Part shown: positions 1 through 10,972 of the stretch, piece by piece
Layout of the letters: every line of letters begins with the position of its first letter
Numbering within the stretch: position 1 is the stretch's first letter
The notes under the pieces: generated by a model
What the model saw: the letters and a program-made list of their open reading frames with translations, nothing else
Database searches by the model: none
What the model was told of the DNA's origin: nothing
Assembly (NCBI GenBank): GCA_016758905.1
Contig: JAEPQZ010000005.1
Span: 868,001 to 932,000, forward strand
Length of the DNA: 64,000 nucleotides
Reading direction: 5' to 3'
Source of the DNA: Umbelopsis isabellina
Lineage: Eukaryota > Mucoromycota > Umbelopsidomycetes > Umbelopsidales > Umbelopsidaceae
Position numbers and translations under genes: made by a program

Positions 1-996
1 AACCCTGTGTACTCACAATTTACTGGAGTACCTAATAATCCCTATCAACAACAAACTGTTGCAAACCCATACCAGCAGCAGTCTCAGCAGTATACTGGCA
101 TGTTGCAACAACCTATGGTAACCGGTATGCAATTCCAAACTCCACAAATGACCGGCATGCAATATCAGCAAGCTCAACCCACTGGTATGCAATTCCCTGC
201 ATCATCTTCTATGAGCAACATACAAGCTGGTCAAAACAATCCTTTTGGGCAAACAAATGGCAGTAATAGTCAACAGTCAGCATTTGGGTCCAGCCCGAGT
301 ATGCAAACGTCAAGCTTTGGACAAAGCTTACAACCTCAGCAGACCGGCATACAAGCGAGCCCCTCACCTCAACCGAGCCCAGCATCAACTAGTCAAGTCA
401 ACTACCCCACGACAAATAGTAGTAAATCTACACCAGCAGCCTCACGACCGAACGACTCCAAATTCTCGAAACTCAATGCTCTCCTTGCTTCCGGAGGTGA
501 TGGAATCGATTCCTTTGGCAACACTGGAAATCTAAGAATACCTGTTGGAACTGGATTTGCCAATAGTATGCAGGTCAAATACAACAGCGATAATAATGGT
601 GGAGAAAATGCCAGGATGGGAGAAAGCACAGGAGATGCCAACATCGGCTCAAGTAGCAATGTTCCAAAGAACTTCGATGCCAGCCTGCTGGATAGCCCAG
701 CACAATCTTTTGGTAACCAATCCAGCCGAAATCCTTTTGGTCAGCCCACAGCTTCTTTCAGCTCACCGACTTCCAATCAAGGAGACAACAAAAAATCCTT
801 ATTTGAAATGATGCAAGAACAAAAGTTGCAGCAACAAATACCGTCTCAACCTACGGGAATGAACTTCCAGACACCGCAAATGACCGGATTTCAACAGAAC
901 CAGATGACAGGTTTCCAACAGCAGCCGCAAATGACTGGTTTCCAACAGTCGCCATATAACAATGGCCAGCAACAGCAAAGTGGACCTTTCTTCTAA
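1..996 (+). CDS. Epsin-like endocytic adaptor, C-terminal part (5' end outside window)
   Basis: The frame is open from base 1 and ends with TAA at 994-996, giving 331 codons without an intron. The 5' part, where an ENTH or ANTH lipid-binding domain would lie, is outside the window. The visible protein is a low-complexity tail rich in Gln, Met, Pro and Ser. It carries repeated (Q)MTGF / PTGMQF units at both ends and NPFGQ motifs (three-residue NPF cores bind EH domains of Ede1/Pan1-type endocytic scaffolds). A central DGIDSFGNTGNLRIP block resembles the conserved block I remember from fungal epsins Ent1/Ent2. The role would be linking clathrin, EH proteins and cargo at the plasma membrane. It could instead be a YAP180-type adaptor; without the N-terminal domain the choice is an inference. 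Confidence 0.55.
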   Translation, partial: NPVYSQFTGVPNNPYQQQTVANPYQQQSQQYTGMLQQPMVTGMQFQTPQMTGMQYQQAQPTGMQFPASSSMSNIQAGQNNPFGQTNGSNSQQSAFGSSPSMQTSSFGQSLQPQQTGIQASPSPQPSPASTSQVNYPTTNSSKSTPAASRPNDSKFSKLNALLASGGDGIDSFGNTGNLRIPVGTGFANSMQVKYNSDNNGGENARMGESTGDANIGSSSNVPKNFDASLLDSPAQSFGNQSSRNPFGQPTASFSSPTSNQGDNKKSLFEMMQEQKLQQQIPSQPTGMNFQTPQMTGFQQNQMTGFQQQPQMTGFQQSPYNNGQQQQSGPFF

Positions 997-1164
997 TATG
1001 ACGGGGATTTTTGTGTCAGGTACAGGACTGCTTTGTGACTGATTGCCACGTTGCTCAACGGCTAAGGCATTCCAAAGAAAGGCAGTGAAATAAAATCAAT
1101 CTTTACTTTGTACATTTCGCAAGTGCCGTATTATTACCTTTCTTTGACGTAGCTACGTTTGATA

Positions 1165-2326
1165 ATGAGATTCTCTCTAGCCGTTCTTTCGTTAGTTTTA
1201 TCATTAGCGGCCGCTGATCGCAATCAGCAAGCCCCGAAAAAGGTCAGACTCCGTGATCTGACTGCCATAACTCTACACGCAAACAAGCAGACAAGTGCTA
1301 GACGCAGCAGCCCTATACCACAACTGGAATGCGTGGGTGGAGATGCTTGCCACGACTATCAACCCAAGGTCGTTCGAGTAAGTGTTAACTAGAGAACTGC
1401 GAAAGCCAAGACATGCTTCGTTTTTAAATATACGAGTGGTCGTCAGACATTAGCGGATTCACTTGATTAATATTTGAAATTTTCAGTGCCAGAACGATGG
1501 TTTCGATGGATATGACGTCCAATGGACTTGCAGTGCTAATATGCCTGACAATATTGAATTTGGGGATATAGAAGTTAGTTGTGAAGGCTTTGATTTCCCT
1601 GAAGATCCTTTTGTACTTGTGAACTCTTGTGGCCTAGAATATTCACTTTATTACAAGAACAAAGCGGAGAGAGTAGTCAGTAATGATGATGAAAGATATT
1701 TTCCAAAAAGTCGACCTGGACGTAAGTACTCTGTCCCATATACAACACACACTAAGAGTATGCTTTAATTTTTCATAATAGCTTCCTCGATGCAGATGCC
1801 TTCAAGCCTCGATTACTTTATATCAAAGCTATTTTCACTGATTTCTTTTGGCGTGCTAGCCGCGGTCGTTTGGAATATCTACAAATCATGTATGGGACGC
1901 GGCCTTGGGCGCGGTGGCTCTGATGGTCCAGATCGGCCATGGTTTAGTGGGGACGATGATAGTTATGGTGGCGGAGGTTTCCCACCAGGAAAAGGCGGTA
2001 GAACGTTCCAGCCACCTGGAGTTGGAGGATACGGTTCACCTGGATTTTGGTCTGGCGTTGGTCTTGGCGGATTAGGTGCGTACATGCTGAACAGACAAAC
2101 TCAGCAACGTACCGCTCCAAGGTATGTAATACTCAGATTTTTTTCCAATTCTTCAAGCATTTGCTGATTTAATTTGTGCCATAGCCAAACACAAAGGTCT
2201 TCCCAGTACTCAGGGTCATCTCGGTCATCTCCATCCTTTTCTCAATCTTATACCTCAAACGTACCTTCAACACCATCTTCTTCTATGAGGGAATCCTCAG
2301 GGTTTGGAGGAACTCGCAGAAGATAG
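1165..2326 (+). CDS. SARAF homologue (store-operated calcium entry regulator, TMEM66 family)
   Basis: Four exons (1165-1377, 1487-1721, 1782-2121, 2185-2326) give 309 aa. The first ATG opens a signal peptide ending near an AAA stretch. The luminal part has the SARAF hallmarks: VRLRDLTAITL, PIPQLECVGG, CQNDGFDGYDVQW and VSCEGF followed by SCGLEY, with paired cysteines. One membrane segment lies near residues 158-180. The cytosolic tail is Gly/Ser/Arg rich and ends GFGGTRRR, as in the animal proteins. In animals SARAF is an ER protein that turns off STIM/Orai calcium entry; the fungal role is unknown. A TTG six bases upstream is in frame but the ATG at 1165 fits the signal peptide. The family assignment is strong from motif order; the function is an inference. 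Confidence 0.93.
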
Positions 2327-2575
2327 CAGTATTTATATATACATTATGTCCTTTAAGAAAATACACTCCCGCATATCAATGTTTTTTTAAAATAAGATGG
2401 CACGATTTCATAGCAATTTAAAGAGAGCAGCACCCATTATTAAATGTCGTTGGAGAGTGAAGCTGAATAGTAATTGATACTCCGTTAGCGTTAGTTGAAA
2501 CTGTATTTTCCTTATTTGAGGTGTGTTTCCCCAGACCTCAGACGAAAGAGGTTGCATCTCCCGCTGGAAGACAAC

Positions 2576-5500
2576 ATGAATTTGACGCTGAAGTCACGGG
2601 GCGCAACATACGACGATATATTCTCTTCATATCAGCAAGACTGTCCTGTTTGTCCTCCCTGCTTCAACTGTCACTTACCACAAAATCAGTGTGTGAATGG
2701 TGGCTCTTGCGACGATTCGGGACTCTGCACCTGCCCAGCCGGCTGGGGTATGTAAAAGTGCTGACGGGTCATGACTTCTTATCTACAATTATGGTTTTTA
2801 TAGAACCCAGTCATTAAATTTTGCAAGATTTGGAGGCTCTATTGACTAATAGCTTTTCGTTTCCATAGGCGGTCAGGATTGTTCAGAACCATTGTGTGGT
2901 TCTCTCGGAGCGCCGGATAGAAAACCACGACAAGGCGAGCAGTGTGAATGTGAGCCAGGGTAGGTATACTAGTCCACGATGCAATGGCCTGAATGACTTC
3001 AATTGATCAATATCCCTTTTGTAAGCTGGGGTGGTGTAAATTGCAATGTTTGCCTCGCGGACACTTCGTGTGGAAATTTGAAGGGAGACAACGCTACATG
3101 TATCACGACTGGTATTGGTCTCAAAAATATGAACGCCTGGTGCGATACCACAAGTAAGAACATTAATATCGGGATACGCCTTCTACAGCATCACTTTAAT
3201 GTCATTGCATATTAGATATACCATGGATAGACAACACCCATGTATCTCTTCAATGTGAATGGCAAGATAACGAATGTGTATTTCAGTTTTGGAAGGACTA
3301 CGAAGAACAATTTTACTGTCATCTGACAGAGTGCGAACAAGAAAGTAAGCATTTATTGGCATAGATTGGTTCGATGCTGCTGTTCAGCTGACGCATTTTC
3401 AGCTACTGGAGAATTCGACGTGCATGGCTCTTGCGCTAAGGCTTCATGTGGTTGTATGAAGGGCGCTTGGATGTGTGGTGGAGAAATTGATATGTCTGAA
3501 TTGGTGAAAAATGTCAATGGTCCATCAGAATGGTATTGCACAGCTGGCAAGGACTGTTGGTATAACGGTAAGATAGCATTGATGGTCTGTTGAGTGCTTC
3601 GGACAGACGTATTGAACCTTTGTTCTTTAGAATACTCCACACTCAAAGATGTATTTCCTGATAATATTGGATTGAGCTGCCAAGTTGGTGAATGTGCAAA
3701 TGAGCAGGACTTCCGAGATGTACAGCCAATTGTGAGTCTTGCTTTATAAGCTTACAGATCATCAACAGTATGCTAACGCAGAATTCCAGAAAAAGCATTT
3801 TTCGAGGCTGATTGAGCTATATATTGTTCTTGCTCTCATATTTGTGGTCGGAATAATTTGGATAGCCACCAGAATGACTATGAGAAGGCAACAAAAGATA
3901 TTTGGAGACGGGTCTATCCGCCTTGACGAAGATGACGATACTGCCTACTTTGACGACGAAGTGAAACTAACCGAAATTACGTTCGACGACGTTACATATA
4001 CTGTTGGTAGGTCTGACGTGAAGTTAGATATAGTAATGACAATCTCCACTGACATATACTGATGCAATTTCTTTATTGGGGGGGGGGATTAGGTGGTAAG
4101 CAAATATTGAAATCCATCTCTGGATACTTAGAACCGGGCAAGTTGCTGGCAATTATGGGGCCATCTGGAGCGGGCAAATCCAGCTTATTGGTAAGGCTAT
4201 CGGTAAAGCTGGTTTGATCTATGGAAATATCAATTAAAATATCTTGCCTATAGGATATTTTGGCTAGAAAACCCAAACGAGGAGTCATCAGTGGAAGAAT
4301 TTTAATTAACGGAGAGGTTCCTACAAGAAAGCAGTTTAAACGGATATCGAGCTATGTAGATCAGGAAGATACTTTGATTGGCACCTTAACAGTCAGAGAA
4401 ACGCTGATGTATTCTGCTCTACTTCGCTTGCCGCGCACAATTCCGCTCGCGATAAAGCAGAAACGTGTAGAAGAGACGATACGTGAACTTGGCCTTACTC
4501 ACGTCGCTGATTCCTATATTGGGGTTGCTGGAAAGCGATCTCTTTCTGGAGGTGAAAAGAGAAGAGTCAGTATTGGAAAAGAGCTAGTAACTAGCCCTAG
4601 TATACTGTTTCTGGATGAACCGACCTCAGGTCTGGATGCCTACAACGCCAGTGTGGTAATGGAATGCCTCTTGCGGTTGGCCAGAAATTCAAGACGCACG
4701 ATTATCACCACTATTCATCAGGTATGAGTCTATATAACTGCTAAATAGTGTACCAGATTTTCATTGAGAGATTCATTAACCGGACTGGTCATAAGCCTCG
4801 CTCGAATATTTTCAAAATGTTTGATTCTTTTATGCTTCTAGCAAATGGACACACAGTTTACTTTGGGCCCGCAAAAGCTGCTTCTCAATATTTTGTTAAC
4901 ATTGGATATCCTGTGCCTCCAGACTACAACATTGCAGACTACCTCAGTAAGAAATTATGTAATACATTGCGAAGATGCTGCTTCAATAACTGAATTTTTT
5001 CTAGTTGATGTCACTATGAATAAGCCTTCCCCGAGCCATACGCCACAACAGCAACAGAGCCGTTCTTCTCGAAGGATTCCTTTTCTATCTGGTCGTGGAC
5101 GGGCAGCTAGCTCAACGTCGATCGTTAGTACACGGTCGCTGGCCGATCTCAATCCCAGCCATGACAGTCCTAACCATAACGGTAATGATCAAATGGACGA
5201 TGATAATGAGACTGATGCAATTATTTCGGACACAGTGCAGAGAATATCGCAAACCCATCCTTCTATCGCAGGCGACATGGATCTGCTGTCGGATTCCAAC
5301 AACCTATACACTTTGTTGGAAGCATACAAAAACTCCAGCTTAGCAAGTTCAATCCGAGCTCATATCGACAGTGCGAATGATACTGCTGATGCTACGAGCT
5401 CGAGATCTCAGCCTTACTCTCTGTTAATGTCATATTATACCGAAAATGTTCCCTCCATATCTTTGAGGCGGTACTTTCACGAATTGGTAAGCTCCTACTT

Positions 5501-6583
5501 TAACAGAATTTTTGCAAGTGAATTAATAACAACTGATGTCTTATCATGTTTGCGTAGTCTCTTCTGTCATCACGCACTTTCTTGAACCTCTATCGCAATC
5601 CATTCTTATTCTTTGCTCACATCTCTATCGCCATCATCTTGGGACTTCTGTTGGGCTCACTGTTTTGGCAAGTGGATGTTGACCTCTCAGGTGTGCAAAA
5701 TCGTTTGGGCGTTCTTTTCTTTATGTGCGCTCTTCTCGGATTTGCGAGCACATCAGCACTGGATATGTTCAGCAAAGAAAGAGTCTTATTCATGCGAGAA
5801 CGTGAGAATGGCTATTACAGCCCCGCGAGCTACTTTACAGCAAAGGTAGGGATTGATGCTTTGAAGCAGCACATGGTCCATTTTGTTTTTTTAATACTTC
5901 ATATAGGTACTTTTTGATATAATACCACTTCGTATTCTTCCTCCTCTTGCAATGGGATCAGTGAGCTATTATATGATTGGCTTGAATCCCAATATTTATG
6001 TTTTCATGAAGTTCTTGATGGTCCTCGTACTTTTCAATCTTGTCTCTGCGGCAGTATGTCTGTGCTTTGCCACAGCCTTCAAAAGCGTAGCAACCGCTAA
6101 TCTGCTAGCCAATCTCACAATACTTTTCTCCATGTTGTTTGGTGGCTTTTTGTTAAACAAAGGTAGACTTTTTTTTTGTTCCTGCCAGATACCGCATATC
6201 ATTTTAACCTTGTATGTCTATTAACTTTGTTGCCGAATTAGATCACATACCTCCAGTTTTAAGGTAATTTAAGTAATCAAAAATGTCGAAAAGAGCAAGC
6301 AAAGCCCTAATTCTTATTGAAATTCGTCATATATAGTTGGTTACAGCACTTTAGCTTCTTCAATTATGGTTACGAGGCATTGATTGTGAATGAATTGAAA
6401 GATATCACATTGGTAGATAAATCCATCGCCGATATCCAGATTCCTGGACCGATCATCTTGAGCCGCTTCGGGTTCGATGGTCAAGCTTTCTGGAAAGACG
6501 TCATGTATCTTGTTATTTATTTAGCGGTTACAATGACTGCAGCTTTTGCTTTTCTCAAATTCCTAGTTAAAGAACAGCGATAG
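2576..6583 (+). CDS. ADP1: ADP1-type ABCG half transporter with EGF-like ectodomain
   Basis: Fifteen exons (2576-2747, 2869-2959, 3026-3153, 3216-3344, 3403-3567, 3631-3731, 3790-4006, 4093-4190, 4254-4721, 4796-4946, 5005-5486, 5558-5845, 5907-6162, 6242-6263, 6337-6583) give 1004 aa. Order matches yeast Adp1: a Cys-rich EGF-like lumenal part ([17 protein letters not shown]), a first membrane segment near residue 270, an ABC domain with Walker A GPSGAGKS, signature LSGGEKRR and Walker [13 protein letters not shown], an acidic Ser-rich linker, then six membrane segments of an ABC2 type. Yeast Adp1 is an ATP-dependent permease of unknown substrate. One exon is only 22 nt. The ATG at 2576 leaves no signal peptide although yeast Adp1 has one, so a short 5' exon between 2327 and 2575 is likely missing; a possible ATG at 2397 joins in frame across a 2470-2534 intron but does not look like a signal peptide. 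Confidence 0.92.
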
Positions 6584-6870
6584 CAACGCTGTTCTTCTTG
6601 TCATATACCATAAAATCTAACTGACTTAGTAAGTCAACAGTTCACCACATATGTATGTTCCCTCAAATTGCCTATGGTACTTTCAACGCAAAATGTCGTA
6701 TGTTGAGCTTTTGCTTACTCTTTGGCGCGTTGTTCCTGAGCAACACTCAGCTGTATTGGTTTTCGTCGCATAAAAATGCATAACCCCGCTCTGGGCTTAA
6801 ATCAATAAATTTCAAATGAACCGTCAATGGTGACTTTTACCGACTGGAAACTGATCAATGCTACTGCAAA

Positions 6871-8792
6871 ATGCCATATAACATTTGGTAAGCCTATTGT
6901 TCATGTATTGGAAAGTTCGTAGCAATGCTAAACAGTTTGTAATCTTAGCATGGTCTCGGATTTCTTCTATCCGAATGTCGGCGGTGTTGAATCGCATTTA
7001 TACCAACTGTCGCAAAGATTGAGTCAGCGTGGCCATAAGGTTAATAACTTGTGACACAAACCTATCGCACTGCATACTCATTCTGATTACTATGATTTGT
7101 TTCAATAGGTCATTATCATTACTCATGCATATGGAAATAGAACTGGAGTACGATATCTCACCAATGGATTGAAGGTGTACTACGTGCCAACAATGGTGAT
7201 ATATTCTTCAGCCACATTTCCTACGATATATGGGTTCTTCCCAATATTTAGAAACATTGTAATCAGAGAAAGCATTGACATCGTTCATGGTCATCAGGCT
7301 TTTTCTTCCTTGTGTCATGAAGCGATCTTACATGGCAAAACTATGGGACTAAAGGCATGCTTTACGGACCACTCTTTGTTTGGATTCGCAGATGCCAGCA
7401 GTATCTTGACGAACAAATTGCTCAAGTTTACTTTAAGTGACATCGATCATGTTATCTGCGTATCTCATACCAGGTAAATTTTTTATCAACCAAATAGCCG
7501 GATAGGATCACCATGCAATGTAACACTGACAACCATTTTTGGAATTCTTCAGTAAAGAGAATACCGTACTCCGAGCTGCTCTGAGCCCGCGACACGTCTC
7601 GGTTATACCGAACGCTGTTGTGGCATCACAGTTTTTACCAGATCCTACGGCCGCAGACCCTAATTATAGTAAGTGTGGCTAATTGATCATCTGAAAGATC
7701 GCTCCTGCTAACCGCCAATTTTCATTTCAGTCACGGTGGTTGTGATCAGTCGGTTGGTTTATAGAAAAGGAATGGATTTGCTGGTCGCCATTATACCCCG
7801 AATATGTGCGATGCATCCCAAAGTAAAATTCATCATAGGTACTTGATCTGGTCGTAACATTGCGCCACAATTTCTTTATTCGAATGCTTAACATTTGCGT
7901 TTGAATAGGTGGAGATGGACCTAAACGTATAGATCTCGAGCAGATGAGAGAAAAGCACCTTTTACATGACCGTGTAGAGCTCATTGGATCGGTTAAACAC
8001 CACGACGTCCGAAACGTCTTAATACAAGGACAAATATTCTTAAACACCAGTCTAACCGAGGCGTTCTGTATAGCCATTGTGGAAGCAGCGTGTGCTGGGT
8101 AATGACATCTTCTCGCTTATCCGGACCGAATATATACATTCCTAATATAATTTCCACGAGTTAGCCTACTGGTGGTAAGCACTAAAGTTGGCGGAGTACC
8201 TGAAGTACTTCCACGCCACATGATCAATTACGCAAAGCCTGAAGAAGATGGTGAGTGACCTGTGGACGTATATGATCAGCATGGGCAATGGTCCACCGAA
8301 AAGGCATTAATGTCGGCGATAAAAAGATCTTGTTATAGCAGTGTCAAAAGCCATCCACATGATTCGTTACGAGGTACCCAAGCCACTAACCTTCAATGAA
8401 GAGCTGAAGGACAAATATAGCTGGAAAAATGTTGCAGAAAGGACAGAAAAGGTAAATATAATGTGGCATTGTAAAATCCCTGGGTCATGTCAAAAAGAGT
8501 TATTAACGGGCTCATTTGGCCCACTTAGGTATACGATCTAATCTCGTATTCGCAAACTTCCCCCCTCATCGAGCGGTTAAGGCGATATTATGGCTGTGGT
8601 TTTTATGCCGGCAAGATTTTCTGTATGGTTATGGCATTAGATTATCTATTTTGGATATTCTTGGAATATGTGTTCCCCCGAGAGGCAATTGAGCAGGCTC
8701 AGCCTTTTCCATACAAGAAATACCAGTCGTTTGACAAGTCTGAGCGCTATCAAACCACAAACAAAGTCAAGCCAAGCTTGATAGACGATTAG
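6871..8792 (+). CDS. GPI3: GPI-GlcNAc transferase catalytic subunit (PIG-A / Gpi3)
   Basis: Nine exons (6871-6887, 6949-7039, 7109-7473, 7553-7668, 7731-7838, 7909-8098, 8165-8250, 8339-8451, 8529-8792) give 449 aa. The N-terminus (M-P-Y-N-I-C then [14 protein letters not shown]) and blocks [32 protein letters not shown] and [10 protein letters not shown] follow yeast Spt14/Gpi3 and human PIG-A without gaps. The EX7E motif of GT4 glycosyltransferases is present in [15 protein letters not shown]-terminal hydrophobic segment anchors it in the ER. The enzyme moves GlcNAc from UDP-GlcNAc to phosphatidylinositol, the first step of GPI anchor synthesis, in a complex with Gpi2, Gpi15, Gpi19 and Gpi1. 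The first coding exon is 17 nt. The family is certain; only the first splice junction is weakly supported. Confidence 0.96.
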
Positions 8793-8980
8793 TTGAACAC
8801 ACAAGCACTTGACATATAAGGTGTTTATTATAAACAAAAAGTTTAAACAGTCGTCTTATCAGTCATGTAAATTAACAAATGAAAAGATGATGAAGTGATG
8901 ACATTCACATAAAACAAAATGAAGACAACAATTGAGAAAAGTGAAAAATAATTGGATGCAAAAAAAACGTATGGTACAAT

Positions 8981-10084
8981 TTATGAACTGTCTTCAGACG
9001 GATGCATTTTAGCAAGGCCAGTCTGCTCTATTTCGACTTTCATTTTGTGAAGTCTTTCTTGAAGAGCCGAGATAGATTCCTGGCGCTTCTTTTTGAAAAC
9101 CTCTTCGCTTGATACTTCAGCATCAAGTCTTAAATCCTCACTACTAGAGTGCAAACTTCGTCGCTTGCCAGGACGAATTATTTGATGATTGGAGTCTGAC
9201 TCGGAAATCTGGTCCAATTCACTGGATACAGATGCATCTCGCTGAGCCTCTGTTACTAGTTTCATAAAGCTGACGAGATTGAAATTGCCGGTAAATCGGC
9301 CGCTCATCATAGACCAATTATGCTTGCTTTCCAGATACAGAATGAGTTCTGCACGGATATCCATCATAGTAGCAAAATCTGAGTTTTCACTTGCATCCAG
9401 AGCAATTGATTGAATAAGAGCAGCTACATGATTGGAAAGTATAGCTTGAAACGCATGAAGGTTGTTTGTTGTTGTCTCCCATGACTCGCACAATTTATGT
9501 AGAGATTCCAATTCCAGTAATACATTAACGCACCCTGCCACTTTTGAGGAATAAAAATACAGACGGTGCAGCGGTGACTTCCAAACATGGGTATTGATAT
9601 TTTTTGCGCTCGTTGGAACTGGAGATTGAACCGGTGATGGCGTTTGTGGCAGGGAATGGTCGGGTGAACTTTGTCGTTCCTTTTGACTCGTCATATCCAC
9701 CGAGGTTGGTGAGAGATTGGGTGTATTGAGTTGTGACATTTCATCTCCAGTAGTATCACTACAAGCTTTTACAATTAAGGCTGGTCTTGAATCTAACGGT
9801 GCTTTCACAGGTATCCGATCAGTCTTGTTGTTCACCCAACTATCATAAGATTCTTGTTGAAGATGAAAGACATCATCTATAATTTGCGTTAGCATGTCAT
9901 AGTCATCACAATGCCGTGGTTGTATATCTTGGCCGACTCGATATCTTTCATGAGCTATCCAGTCTTCAGCAGTAATCATTGTATTTCGTATATGATCGCA
10001 TAATAGAAGCCTTCCATGAAAGTCGCGCTGAATCACCAAATTGTTTCTACCTGGCGTACCGGATCTAGTTGGTTCAGCGGTCAT
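8981..10084 (-). CDS. Unknown intronless protein, Ser/Pro-rich middle, coiled-coil C-terminus
   Basis: A single open frame of 367 aa from the ATG at 10084; an in-frame TTG nine bases upstream was not used. I do not recognise a family. Residues 15-85 look folded (VIQRDFHGRLLLC, then DDYDMLTQIIDDVFHLQ). Residues 110-165 are Ser/Pro/Thr rich with several TPSP/SPVP motifs that could be phosphorylated. Residues 170-275 are helical and hydrophobic in places (LYFYSSKVAG; SGRFTGNFNLVSFMKLV). A basic patch PGKRRS and KKKRQE follow, then a predicted coiled coil (ALQERLHKMKVEIEQ) near the C-terminus. The basic patches suggest a nuclear location, as inference. It lies tail to tail with PIG-A. It is one of few genes here without introns. 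Confidence 0.7.
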   Translation of the reverse strand: MTAEPTRSGTPGRNNLVIQRDFHGRLLLCDHIRNTMITAEDWIAHERYRVGQDIQPRHCDDYDMLTQIIDDVFHLQQESYDSWVNNKTDRIPVKAPLDSRPALIVKACSDTTGDEMSQLNTPNLSPTSVDMTSQKERQSSPDHSLPQTPSPVQSPVPTSAKNINTHVWKSPLHRLYFYSSKVAGCVNVLLELESLHKLCESWETTTNNLHAFQAILSNHVAALIQSIALDASENSDFATMMDIRAELILYLESKHNWSMMSGRFTGNFNLVSFMKLVTEAQRDASVSSELDQISESDSNHQIIRPGKRRSLHSSSEDLRLDAEVSSEEVFKKKRQESISALQERLHKMKVEIEQTGLAKMHPSEDSS

Positions 10085-10626
10085 TCTGGACAATTATTTT
10101 TTCTTTTTTGAAAAGCTTATATATATACTAGGAATGGTAAAGAAGAATGGAAAATAGCTAGAAAGAAAACTTCCAGTTGTCCTTCAAGACCAAGCAAAAG
10201 TGTGCTTACGCGCAGCCTCCGATAATGTTGGGATCCAACTCAGCCACCAGTCAATTGAAATATTTGCCTTTCTGGTCTTTCAACTTCCCCTTTTGCTCAT
10301 CCATTCGGAGGCACCAAAATCAGAAAATGGTTTTCATTCGTTGTCAGCAACAAAACTAAGGTTTGTGAAAATGCAATTGCCTCTCCCAACTTCAAATCTT
10401 TCGGTTTCCATTCTAGGGCGTTTTGACCGCTGAGCGTTTTCCAATTCAGTAATTATCTTTACAATGAAATTTAAACAAAGTACTGGGAAATGTTCGTATT
10501 GGTCTTTTTACAATATACAGAAAAAAAACACTTGCGCTTTCTATGAGTTAGCATGCGCTATAATAAAAAAAAAAAGGATATGATATTACAACAAAATTAG
10601 GAAGATATTTAATTATTTACAGAGTG
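10085..10626. other. Gene-free spacer, 0.54 kb
   Basis: This stretch is the 5' side of the unknown intronless gene and the 3' side of the next minus-strand gene. The minus strand has a TATATATA run near 10118-10126, about 35 nt before the ATG at 10084, which may act as TATA box. Two short plus-strand frames overlap here, but they show no family signal and were not called. Confidence 0.5.
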
Positions 10627-10818
10627 TCAGTTCCTAACACTGCTTGAAATGAGCTGCGCAGATTGTCTTGCTCCCAATCCTCGTGACGCCAACGCGGTCA
10701 TAACAATGCACGAGATGATATAACCAGAGAATTTGAAAAAAGCCTCTCTTGAGTACTGTCGTTCTTCTTCAGGTGTACGAAACGACGCATAAATTTTCCA
10801 AAGGTTAGGTAAAGCCAT
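10627..10818 (-). CDS. Small single-pass membrane protein, 63 aa, unrecognised
   Basis: From the ATG at 10818 the frame codes 63 aa. The N-terminal half is polar and charged (SFRTPEEERQYSRE). It is followed by a hydrophobic segment of about 18 residues (FSGYIISCIVMTALAS) and a short tail with two arginines. This layout (charged N-half with an acidic PEEE turn, then a tail anchor) is like small mitochondrial outer-membrane proteins such as Tom5, but I cannot align it to one. The frame stays open upstream to 11004, where it overlaps the next gene's 3' end, so a spliced 5' exon cannot be ruled out. It may also be just 3' UTR of the PPxY gene. The composition and the clean start favour a real gene. 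Confidence 0.45.
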   Translation of the reverse strand: MALPNLWKIYASFRTPEEERQYSREAFFKFSGYIISCIVMTALASRGLGARQSAQLISSSVRN

Positions 10819-10972
10819 TGTCACCGATGTAGGTAGCAATTCTGTTTTGCGGACGAAACTGAGATGAAAGGTGAGTCCAATTTGCTCCCGCTGATGAAAG
10901 ACGGTCACATTTGGGAAATGTGTGGTCAGTTCTACCATAAATGAAAATAAAATGAAAAATGTATTGCATGCA

